Assembly (NCBI GenBank): GCA_033439255.1
Contig: CM065881.1
Span: forward strand, 1,488,001-1,552,000
Direction: 5' to 3'
Source: Hericium rajendrae
Taxonomy: Eukaryota; Basidiomycota; Agaricomycetes; Russulales; Hericiaceae
Length of the DNA stretch: 64,000 bases
Under the pieces are notes generated by a model. It was not told the DNA's origin. It was given only the letters and a program-made list of their open reading frames with translations, and ran no database searches. The position numbers and the translations under genes are program-made. Numbering within the stretch: the first letter of the stretch is position 1; every line of letters begins with the position of its first letter. Of this stretch, positions 35,909 to 44,615 are shown piece by piece.

Positions 35909-36379
35909 CTAGAATAGACAGTCGCATATCTCTGCATGGATGGGAGACGTGTCAGCGACAAGAACGGACCACAGAGGTCTGGGCGCGCACCTTCCGCGCA
36001 GCAGCACAGACACATGCCCGTCAGACACGCCGTGCAGCAGTCGGGGCCCTTACTCTGCGGTGCGGGTTGCTGGCTGCAGCGCATAAAAGCGGGAATCGTA
36101 AGGGCTTTGAGTTCTGAGCGATCGAGAGCACTACTTACACGTAGACGGTCTGCGGCGGAGGCTGAGGTTGGTAGCCTGGCTGTCCCTGGTAGCCACCCTG
36201 GTACGACTGTGGTGGTTGCTGGGGATAGTAGCCGCCCTGCTGTGGGTAGCCTTGCGGCGCGCCTGGAACGGAAGAGGCGCATTAGGCGACGGAGAGATGG
36301 GAAGATTGGCATTCTACAGACCTTGCGGAGGGTAGTACTGCTGCTGCTGGCCGCCGGCGTAGTAATCTTTGTTGGACAT
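35909..36379 (-). CDS. Small CYSTM cysteine-rich tail protein
   Basis: Predicted 95-residue protein from exons 36322-36379, 36139-36262, 35991-36073 and 35909-35931. The N-terminal two thirds is Gln/Pro/Tyr/Gly-rich (repeats like GYPQQGGYYPQQPPQ and GGYQGQPGYQPQ). It ends in a CYSTM module (GPDCCTACLTGMCLCCC AEEICDCLF) expected to sit in or on the plasma membrane, probably palmitoylated. Family members are linked to stress tolerance in fungi and plants. A strong TATA element lies 92 bp upstream of the start, consistent with an inducible promoter. Confidence 0.85.
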
Positions 36380-36470
36380 GGGTGGAAGGAAGAGAGAAGT
36401 GGTTGACAGTGGACGGAAGTTTGGATGGACAGGGCCGAAAGGTCTCACGATGCTGAGGTCATCTATTCAA

Positions 36471-36480
36471 TTTATATATA
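36471..36480 (-). promoter_or_regulatory. TATA box of the CYSTM gene
   Basis: TATATATAAA on the minus strand, 92 bp upstream of the CYSTM start codon. Confidence 0.55.
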
Positions 36481-36934
36481 GCCGTCCGGCCGCTATCCGG
36501 CCCCGCTGTCCGACCTGCGTTGTTGCTGCGGACTCAAAACTGCACGATCGCTTTCACAATACTTCAAAGCATCCATGGTTGTCGATGCTGTGGCCGTACA
36601 GCATCCCCCCAATGCCTTCTTGTTCGCCTTTTTACCCATAACACTGCCCTATTGTCCCTCAGATGGGAAAAAGGCGCCCGTATGTCTGTCCGATGTCAAG
36701 TAAGTGCGTAACTGTCGGTCCTGCTGCGGTCAGCAGGCTGTGCTACAGCCTCCTCGAGGCCTCTCAACCGACCATAAATGGGTCGAAGTACGCGCAGTAC
36801 GTATTTGCTGCCATGCAGCGAACAGCTTTAAGGCGTATTCCCCGTGCTGACCTGAATTCTCCTACGTACAGGACTCATGGTTAGGCGCGTGGCACTTCAG
36901 CGCGTCCATGCAGTGTTCTACATAAACGCTCTCG

Positions 36935-36951
36935 CTCATGCCTGGCATGAG
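36935..36951. repeat. 17-nt palindrome
   Basis: CTCATGCC and GGCATGAG separated by one T form a perfect 8-bp inverted repeat. Confidence 0.8.
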
Positions 36952-37093
36952 AATGCCAAGTCTACTGTGTTGTTGTTGGTATTGTGTTCCGCCTTATAGC
37001 AAAAGAGAAACCAATGTTACCTTTTTCTTTCTTTTGTTAGAACAAGGCAGATCGTAACCTGGAGACATGGAGTGCTGGACAACGGCTGAAAAG

Positions 37094-37120
37094 GACAGAT
37101 CGAGTGAAGCTAGATCTGTC
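37094..37120. repeat. Inverted repeat, 8-bp arms
   Basis: GACAGATC at 37094-37101 and GATCTGTC at 37113-37120 are perfect inverted arms around an 11-nt loop. Confidence 0.75.
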
Positions 37121-37206
37121 ATCAGACAGCCAGTCAGTCCCAGTGCTTCTTGAATACCAAGCCCTCGATCTCCCGGGGTGGTCGTGGGTTGACCATATCT
37201 TCAATC

Positions 37207-37228
37207 GGAAATGTCATGCGACATTTCC
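37207..37228. repeat. Hairpin, 9-bp stem and 4-nt loop
   Basis: GGAAATGTC and GACATTTCC flank ATGC, giving a perfect 9-bp stem in a gene-free stretch. Confidence 0.8.
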
Positions 37229-38098
37229 TTCAATGACCCACATCTCGTCCTGCACATCGCATTGCTAGATCCTATGCCCAGGTTCATATAGACGTCATGA
37301 GGCTGCCTCGGTCAAGCATTCCGAGATACCACTGTCAGGCTCTTGATCGCTGTCCCCAGATTTTTGCGGAGCGCCCGGCCGAGTCTAATGCTCTGCGGTC
37401 CCTTGCAAAAACGGCCTTGTTGTGCGTTCAAACGTTGTTATGTTCAAATGTGGTAATCGGACGCCTGCGTATGTCCACAACGACAGGAAACTCTGTGCGC
37501 CATCTCGATTCAAAGTGAACAATCGACCTTGCAACGGCTGCCGTCATGGGCAAGCTGCTGTCTAATCTGATATCCACGCTGTCGATCAGGTGTCGGCCCT
37601 AACTCCTCGGCGAAAGGAAATTCAGACCACGCGAAGCTCGCCAACGTTACCGTCTCCCAGTCAACTCGAGAACTCGCGCGCATTGTATCCAAAATGGCAA
37701 GACTTCTACCAAAGAAACAGCGGGACGTGGAAGAGGTCGTCTCGGGATCTGACCTTCTAAATCCAGTATTATCCTAGATTGATTCAGCAAGGTGGTTCGT
37801 CGTCGTAACTGTAAGAACGTCCTGAAGGATCGCGCGCTCTGCAAACGGCTCTTTTGGGTCAAGAAAGAAATGTAGAAACATATGTAGACGGGGCCGCACG
37901 AAGGCGAGATAAGAATGGCCCGCGGCAGGAGCGGCGCGCAATGAAAGATTTTCCGTTTTCCAAACACCAACCCGCCAGAACGAAGGTATCGATATTGCGG
38001 TACACGGCACACAAGAGCGGTACGAGCACGCCACGTCAGTGCGGTCTGTGAACGAAGAATGAGCCACACGTCCGCGCACGCAGCACACAATGGGGGAC

Positions 38099-39552
38099 TC
38101 AGAAGGGGTGGTCGTAGAGCCGGGCAGAGCGAGAGGCAAACGCATACATTCGGGCACCCTGCTGCAGGAAAAACTCGGTCAACGGCGTCTGGGCTGCATT
38201 CGGCGCGTCAGCGCTGCGTCTGGACGGGAGGAGAGGCGCGCACGCACGCGGGGCGACATAGTTCTGGCGGGCCCGGACGTCGAAGGACCGCGTGTGGGCC
38301 TGGGCGAGCACGGTGCCGCTCTCCCCGACGCGCATCATGCCCGACGGGTCGATCCTGCGGGCGGGTCAGCAGGCGCACGGGATGCAGAGCGCGGGCGGCG
38401 ACGTGCCCTGAGAGCCGCATGAGGGTGACGCGCAGCGAGTAGCGCCCTTGCACGCGGATGCTGACGTCCGGAAAGAGGAAGTACACGCCCGCGCGGCCCT
38501 GCAGGTTGCGCAGGTGGTGCGGCGAGGAGACGAGGTTGCCGTACAGCAGGCGGTCTGGAGGGAAGTGCGTGCCTGGTCTCGAGGACGTGTCGAGTGCCGT
38601 CGCCCCGTCCGCGGTGTACAGGGACAGGTGCGAGATGAGGAACGGCAGGTCCGGCTCGCTGTGAAAACAGTTACTTATTGGACGGCACGCCGCATGGCGA
38701 GTTCCGTACCTATCCAGGACGTTTCCGCGGCCGTCACGAATTATCAGCTGCACGACCAGAGGTGGAGCTAGTGGCAATCGCGATAAAGCCGCTGTGCCAA
38801 ATTCGGCTGAGGTCTCGGGCTGTTGGACGATCTCGAGGTGATATATCCTAAGACATATTGATCAGCGCACGATTCCGAGGAAACGAGAGAAAAGTTTGCC
38901 TTGCATCGCCGTCCGACGTTATGGGACTTGGAGTGGCCTGAAGAAATACGTCTGGAGCAAGAAATGACGATAAGGATGTATCCAGGGCGCGAGACGACTG
39001 TCTGCCCCAAGACGCTGCGCTGCTGCCCGACGAGTAATACTGGGATGAGGACGTAGGTCTGTTGCTCGAGTTGTAGGAATGCGAGCGGGAGTAATTCTCG
39101 ACGTTCGAGTTCGCTGCTCTGGGCGTTGAAAATCCGTTTTCGTAAGCGGCGACCGTTAGGCGCTGTACTAACAACTTGTCGGTTCTATCACATGAACAGT
39201 TGTCGTGGTGTAGTTTGAGATACACAATTCCAAGGCGAAGGATCTCCGTGAAATGGTGGACATGTAAGATCAGATGAGTTGCTCGCGAGGCGCAAACGAG
39301 CCACGGGTGCAGCCGCTGTGGCGCCTGTAGACCGAATCAGAAGTATTCCCTTTGAGTAAGCACACCAAAACGGCTTCGTACGGGCGGGGAGCACATCTCT
39401 AGTGCGGCATCACGGCGAGCTTCTTCGGTTAATCGTTGATGGGCATCAAAGGCACTGGAGTATTCAATGAAGTAGACGGAAAATATTGTGGAAATAAAAT
39501 CATCAAGCGACGTGTCTGCGAGGATCGGGGCTCGCGACGAAAGGGAAGTCAT
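38099..39552 (-). CDS. Velvet-domain protein, N terminus uncertain
   Basis: Fungal velvet factor (VosA/VelB-like) expected to bind DNA through the velvet fold and regulate development. Model exons 39382-39552, 38900-39324, 38710-38847, 38407-38658 and 38099-38354 sum to 413 residues in frame. The velvet domain occupies the C-terminal 220: YHLEIVQQPET, LAPPLVVQLIIRDGRG, FLISHLSLYTADG, LYGNLVSSPHHLRN, GVYFLFPDVSIRVQGRYSLRV, FDVRARQNYVAP and TPLTEFFLQQGARM. The 189-residue N-terminal part (Ser/Tyr-rich near its end) is not recognised and may belong to another model. Two introns seem to use GC donors (GCAAAC at 38899, GCACGT at 38406). A further small intron within the last exon is possible. Confidence 0.72.
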
Positions 39553-39978
39553 CAGGAAAGAAATCGTCTGGGCAGACGAAGCCAGTCAGGGCAGCATATG
39601 AGCTGCAGACGACCCAGCTGAGAAGGTCGAAGGGACGTTGCTCGGGAAAGCGTCAAGCTTTTCTGACACTTGGCGAAGCTCCATATATACGGAGTTATGT
39701 CGAAGCAGGGTCGGAGAACGAGGACCACGAGAATTAGGTGGATTGATGGCCAGGTCGGTACGCACTTCACCGTCGAGGTGGGTCCGATCTAGGGAAAGCC
39801 GCGCAACCTCGTCTGTTGACCCGACGTAACCGGTACAGCGGCACCTGTAGTCAGAACTCAGCTCGTTTTACTCAACCTTCACGGAAATCGAGAAGGCATG
39901 AGATGGGGGGTGATCGGGGTGAAACGCTGTAAGCGTGAAATAGGAGAGATCTAGATATTACATAGGATATAATGTATC
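39553..39978. other. Coding-like frame upstream of the velvet gene
   Basis: On the minus strand an open frame from about 39850 to 39583 (TDEVARLSLDRTHLDGEV, then NSVYMELRQVSEKLDAF) is in phase with the velvet first exon but is broken by one TGA near 39583. It may be an upstream exon whose junction I could not place, or chance. Confidence 0.3.
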
Positions 39979-40889
39979 TCAAACGCGTCTCTTCACATAA
40001 CTCCATGCTCCTGCCAGACCTGAGACCAAGGTGGCCGCTGCCAAGGCAGGCTTTACACCGGCTAAAAGGGGATGCAGACTGAGAAACAGAACACTCTGGA
40101 AATGGGAATGGAAACACACCTGTCGATTTGTAGAGGGCACCGGTCAATGCACCAGCCGTCATACTGCCGAAAGTGTCATGTTTTCCCCGCAGAGCGTCGA
40201 TGGTCGAGTTAATCCCATTATATGCCAAAGCTGTAATGCGAGCGCTAAGTACAGAACAAAAAGGATGGGTGAATGAAGAAGGAGACTGACCCACGACGCC
40301 GGCTGAATTGCCTAAGAATGTGCCTCTTCGCGTGATGGAGTTCAAGATGCTGTTGATTCGCAATCGCGTGTTGGACACTGCCAGCGGACGGCCCGCGCCT
40401 TCGCGGAAACCCCAAACACCACCGAGGGCCAGACCTGTGGGAGGTGGGGGACATGTGATGGTGCAAAGACAATAAGGATGATGAGATAAGGAGAGAGGGG
40501 GTGAGCAGAGAGCGCCATAGACGGACACAGGGCAAATCTCGTCAGAAGGAACGGGAGATTAGAAGAAAGATGGATGACGGACCGCTCAAGTACATAGTTC
40601 CTGTGCCGTAGCACAAGTCATCGCTCCAACCCCTTGAAGGAATGGCAGTTCCTGACCCCGGCAGTTCGCTGACCTTATCGTCATCTAAGAGCAGGTAATC
40701 AAGCTTGTCTCCGAGACCGGCCAAGGGGTGCAGCTTTGCAGGGTCGTATGCACCGAGAAGGAGGTCGGACGCGGTGACGCTTTCGGGCGGAGGCGCAGAC
40801 TGCTCGCCACGAGAAAAGGAAGCTTTACGGAGGAAGTCTGTCGCGTCTTGCGAAGAAGACGGCTGATTTGGGGCGTCTGGGGATGACAT
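39979..40889 (-). CDS. TIM23: Mitochondrial import channel subunit Tim23
   Basis: Channel-forming core of the presequence translocase of the inner mitochondrial membrane. Exons 40583-40889, 40291-40434, 40120-40230 and 39979-40061 give 214 residues, close to the family norm. The N-terminal intermembrane-space segment has KLDYLLLDDDKVSELPG. The conserved SRGWSDDLCYGTGTMYLSGL leads into four membrane segments with Gly-rich packing motifs (LALGGVWGFREG, GTFLGNSAGVVAL, GSMTAGALTGALYK) and a C terminus of VSGLAGAWSYVKRRV. Its promoter is shared with the divergent TPR gene (267 bp). Confidence 0.95.
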
Positions 40890-41156
40890 TAGGAGGGTAT
40901 GAAGTGAGATAAAGGAAAAGGAGGACGAGTGAGCACGCGAGGTCGCCACTGCAGACAGCGACGAGCAAGTTGCGGAAACTGCTGTCGTGGCCCAGATTTT
41001 TGAAGCGGCGCGATGATTGGGTGGCGCGCCTACTTCCCGGGTCGAGGAGTGCCAGGTCGGACGGTCAGAAGGAGACGTGCCACAAACCGTCATTCGACTC
41101 TGCTGCCCTCGGCGCCTCAGAAGACTGCAAAGACAATAAGCTCTTCATTACTTCCG

Positions 41157-42299
41157 ATGTTTCCTCGTCAACGTGGCCCCGACCTCGCGCGAAAGTTTGT
41201 CCGTGCTGCCACCCCCGCTGCAAACTCTACTAGCCGTGCAAGGCCTCTGCACTCGGTATCAGCTCTAGCTCGCAATGCCCAAACGACCCTGCCCGGTCGC
41301 TCATCCAAATTCCCGGCTCGAGCAGCAGCCATAGCTCCTGCGTCCCAGCGTAAGTCTCGTTCCTTTAGAGTTTCGGTCCATCTGAGCGTCAGCCCCGTAA
41401 CTCATATCGTTCAGTCCTAATCTCTCGTTCCACCAGGTTGGGCAACTTCGACGACCCCGCATTCAACCGCGTCAGATCCGGCTGAAACTGAGGCACTGCA
41501 ATGTCTGGAACAAGGCACCCAGAAGCTCGAGGAAGGGGACGTTCAAGGCGCTAAGGAGGCGTACCAGCGCAGCGTTGACATTAAACGTAATGCAAGTTCC
41601 CTCTTTAACCTGGGTGTTACCCACTACCACCTCAGTGAGTCGTCTGATCGTCCGGCCTGCTCACGGCCCCTTCTGATCTATATGCTACTATCCCAGAGGA
41701 GTTTGATGAAGCCATTAATGCATGGAAGGAATCCATTGCTCTCCAGCCGTCCAGCGCGGACGCCCATACTAGTCAGTTTCCCATGCATGATGCATGCCGG
41801 ATAACATACTCATTCCATCACAGACCTGGCTAGTGCCTACATCATTTCTCCTATCGCACGGCCCGACCTTGCCCTGCATCATCTGAGGTATGCATTATGT
41901 ACATCCGCCTTGCCATACGCCATCTGACCCACTCTATCTTCAAGCATTGCCTCTTCACTTGCGCCCGAGGACCCAGAGATTGCCTTCAATCTCGCAGCCG
42001 TCCTCGAAGCCTGTGGGTACATCATTACTCATGCCGATAGGCTACTGACGCTTTTGTACCGCAGGCGGCCGCCTCGAAGAAGCCCTCGAGCACTACAAGC
42101 GCAGCAGGGACTTCGGCGTCGACCGCGCGGCAATGCACATCCGGAACGTGAGTCGCGCAGGATGACACTGCACGCCGCTGAGCAATGAAATGACATGCAT
42201 TCCGTTTCCGTTTCCCAGGTCAGCGCGAAGATCCTAGGCCAGAAGCTCAAGGCGGAGGAAGAAGCGGACGCGGCGACCAAGGCGACCCCGGAGTCCTAG
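41157..42299 (+). CDS. TPR protein with mitochondrial presequence
   Basis: Predicted 253-residue protein from exons 41157-41349, 41437-41634, 41697-41771, 41824-41887, 41945-42012, 42065-42147 and 42219-42299. The N-terminal 65 residues are Arg/Ala/Ser-rich without acidic runs (MFPRQRGPDLARKFVRAATP), typical of a mitochondrial targeting sequence. It continues with tetratricopeptide repeats (EALQCLEQGTQKLEEGDVQGA, NASSLFNLGVTHYHLKEFDEA, ADAHTNLASAYIISPIARPD, EIAFNLAAVLEACGRLEEALEHY). The ending is Lys/Glu/Ala-rich. A scaffold role is inferred; divergent pairing with TIM23 fits a mitochondrial job. Confidence 0.82.
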
Positions 42300-42556
42300 A
42301 CGTCACCGGCGCGGGTCAAAGTTAGCAGCGCCCGCGCGATAGATAGGGGCCTCTTATTGTCTTGCGCTCTTCTCAGAATGCCATACTGTTCATACACACA
42401 CGCTGTAAGCTGCCGGTCTCGCCGCGCCCCGCTTGCAGGTGTTCATGTCATGGAGCTGCCCGAAAGCGAAAGTGACGTTGTGCCACGATCTCGATTATCC
42501 CATTACTGCAAAGAGATACTACGTGTACATGTAGCGTACACAGCGCTCGCCGGCAT

Positions 42557-43635
42557 TCAGTCGAAAACGACAGGATCGCCTGCGGAGCCGCTGCCTCGCC
42601 ACGGCGCATTGCCTGATGGGCTCCCTCTGGACCACCCTCTCCCTCGCGAGCCGCCGCGATATGTATCGTGTCCATTGCCTCTGCCCACATTCCTGCCGCG
42701 CACGGTGGTGCTCCCGCGCGAAGAACCGTGCGGCATCTGCGAGGCCCACGATCCCCCGCGCCCGCGTGCCCGTGAAGGTAGCGACGTGGCGCCGCGACGG
42801 TAACCCCCGCCGCCACGGCGGAAGTAGTGCGGGATGCGCGCCTGCGCAGGCGGCTCGACGGGCGCGCCGTCGCGCAGGCGGTGCAGCACGGCGCGGACGT
42901 CCTCGCGGGTGTACTCTGCGGCGGGGTGGTCCGCGGGCGCGAGGCGCAGCAGGCGCGCGTGGCCCTCCCAGGGCGCCGGGGGCGCGAATGTGTCTGCGAA
43001 GCGCGCGAGGACGCGCAGGCCTGTCGTGGCGTCGGGTATGGTGGGGTGGTTCGATCCTGCGGCGCTGTGTCAGCTGGGCTATGAGAGGAGGGGGGTGCAG
43101 TGCATACGTTGTTGGAGGCGTGAGGCGCAGATCTGCGGGTGGGGTGTTAGTTGGGTGGGGGGTGGGGAGTGGGAGGACGGACGGACGGAGTAGGGCGTGT
43201 CGAAGAGGAGGACCCAGGTGGGCGTGCCCGGGAACTCGCGCGCGATGGCGATCCAGTGCGCGCGCTGCCTGTGGGCCGAGGTCAGACGTGCTTGTGCTTG
43301 CGCGAGGATGCGAGGGTGCGGCTCACGATGCGTCCGCGTTCGTGCGGTCGATGCAGACCGAGAGGCCCTGCTGCAGGCTGTGGCGCGCGGCGGCTTCGAC
43401 GCGTCTGCGGTCGCCGAGCTCGTCCTGGCTGCACCGGCGGAAGTGGGGGAAGTGCAGCTGCAGCGCCTCGGCGAAGGTCGACTGTGTTTCGTGAAGGGGC
43501 ACTGGTGTTAGCACGCGAGGGGAGAGGTGTTGTGTTGGGTGTGCGTACCTTGCCCGATGCGATGAGGCCTACCAGGATGAGCACGACTGGGTGGTCGATT
43601 CCGAGATCAGCGTCGGGCTGGGTGGGCTCGGACAT
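42557..43635 (-). CDS. P-loop kinase-like protein with Arg-Gly-rich tail
   Basis: Predicted 282-residue protein from exons 43549-43635, 43327-43481, 43187-43268, 43108-43132 and 42557-43056. The Walker A motif GLIASGKS is split by the first intron. CSQDELGDRRRVEAAARH and SVCIDRTNADASQRAHWI resemble the lid and acceptor regions of polynucleotide-kinase/AAA proteins, followed by a conserved CASRLQQRSNHPTI segment and FAPPAPWEGHARLL. The last 90 residues switch to an RG/GR-rich tail (RRGGGGYRRG, SRARGRGGS, GSRGRGWSRG), usual for RNA binding. A nucleic-acid or nucleotide kinase is inferred; the substrate is unknown. It is GC-rich, about 70 percent. Confidence 0.8.
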
Positions 43636-44615
43636 CTGGTCGAGTCCTGGGCACGCCTGTGTGATGTGCGCGCGTTGGAGTCGAGTTGGACGCCGTTCCG
43701 TAAGGGTGCATCGACGTTATTGTATGTAAGCGCCGCCAAGTAGGAAATATGCTGTGAGTGACAAGTGAGTGGTGTATTGGATCGGGCCAGTGGAAGCGCC
43801 CGAGGCTGGCGTTGAAGATATCCGTTGATACTTAAGAGCGTGGTCGTCAATCTCGAAGAGATTTTTAGAGGAAGATAGCGGTCATTTGACAAATTTCACG
43901 CTGAAAAGCGAGCGTGTTCAACACCAGGAATACAGAAATGTTGCGATAACAATCCTCAGACGAATCGAGTCTGACGTCGTAGTCGAATAAAGTCGAGTGC
44001 CTTATAGCCAAAATCTCAAAAGGTCTTCCAAAGGTTCTACTCACATACCGCAAAATCTAGTCAAAGGTCTTCTCATTATTCTACGCGATCCACCTAACGC
44101 TCCGGACACAAGCCTCATTCGATTCGCACGCGCTGATTACGCCTACAGCAACAGAGTACAGCGACTTTTGGAAACACGTATATAGAGCAAACGCCCGCGC
44201 CGGGGCAAAGGCAAAGCAGGAGTCAGAGTCAGACGCGAAGAGAGATGTGTGAGATGGGATGGGGGCGCGGGCGGGGTTTTACAGAGCGACGGTACACTTT
44301 TGGACAGGGTGGGGGACGCAGGGAGCGAAACGATATTATAATAAAGAAGTCGAATGGATGGAACAGAATGGATGCGAATGTGGGGCGCGCAAGGCGCGGG
44401 TGCAAGTGATAGGTACCGTATCGTGGAAGGGATAGCTCAGATGGGACAAAGCAAGTGGAGGGAGACGAGTCCTGGATGGATGGACGGAGATGGAGATAGA
44501 AAGAGACGAAGCGGCGCGCACGCGCGCCGGCCCACGCACACTAAGTACAGCAGCAAGTTACCTGAGAGACCAAACGAAAACACAGCGTCGCAGGCCGCAC
44601 GCGCCCGCTTTTAAC
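43636..44615. other. Gene-free interval
   Basis: 980 bp containing the kinase promoter and the 3' flank of the next gene. A purine-rich stretch runs from about 44215 to 44330. No gene is seen. Confidence 0.4.

Larger units (their letters stand above)
36380..38098. other. Gene-poor 1.7-kb interval with inverted repeats
   Basis: No convincing coding gene on either strand. It holds the CYSTM promoter and three inverted repeats between 36935 and 37228, annotated separately. Frames around 37650-38090 are short and lack recognisable domains. Confidence 0.45.
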
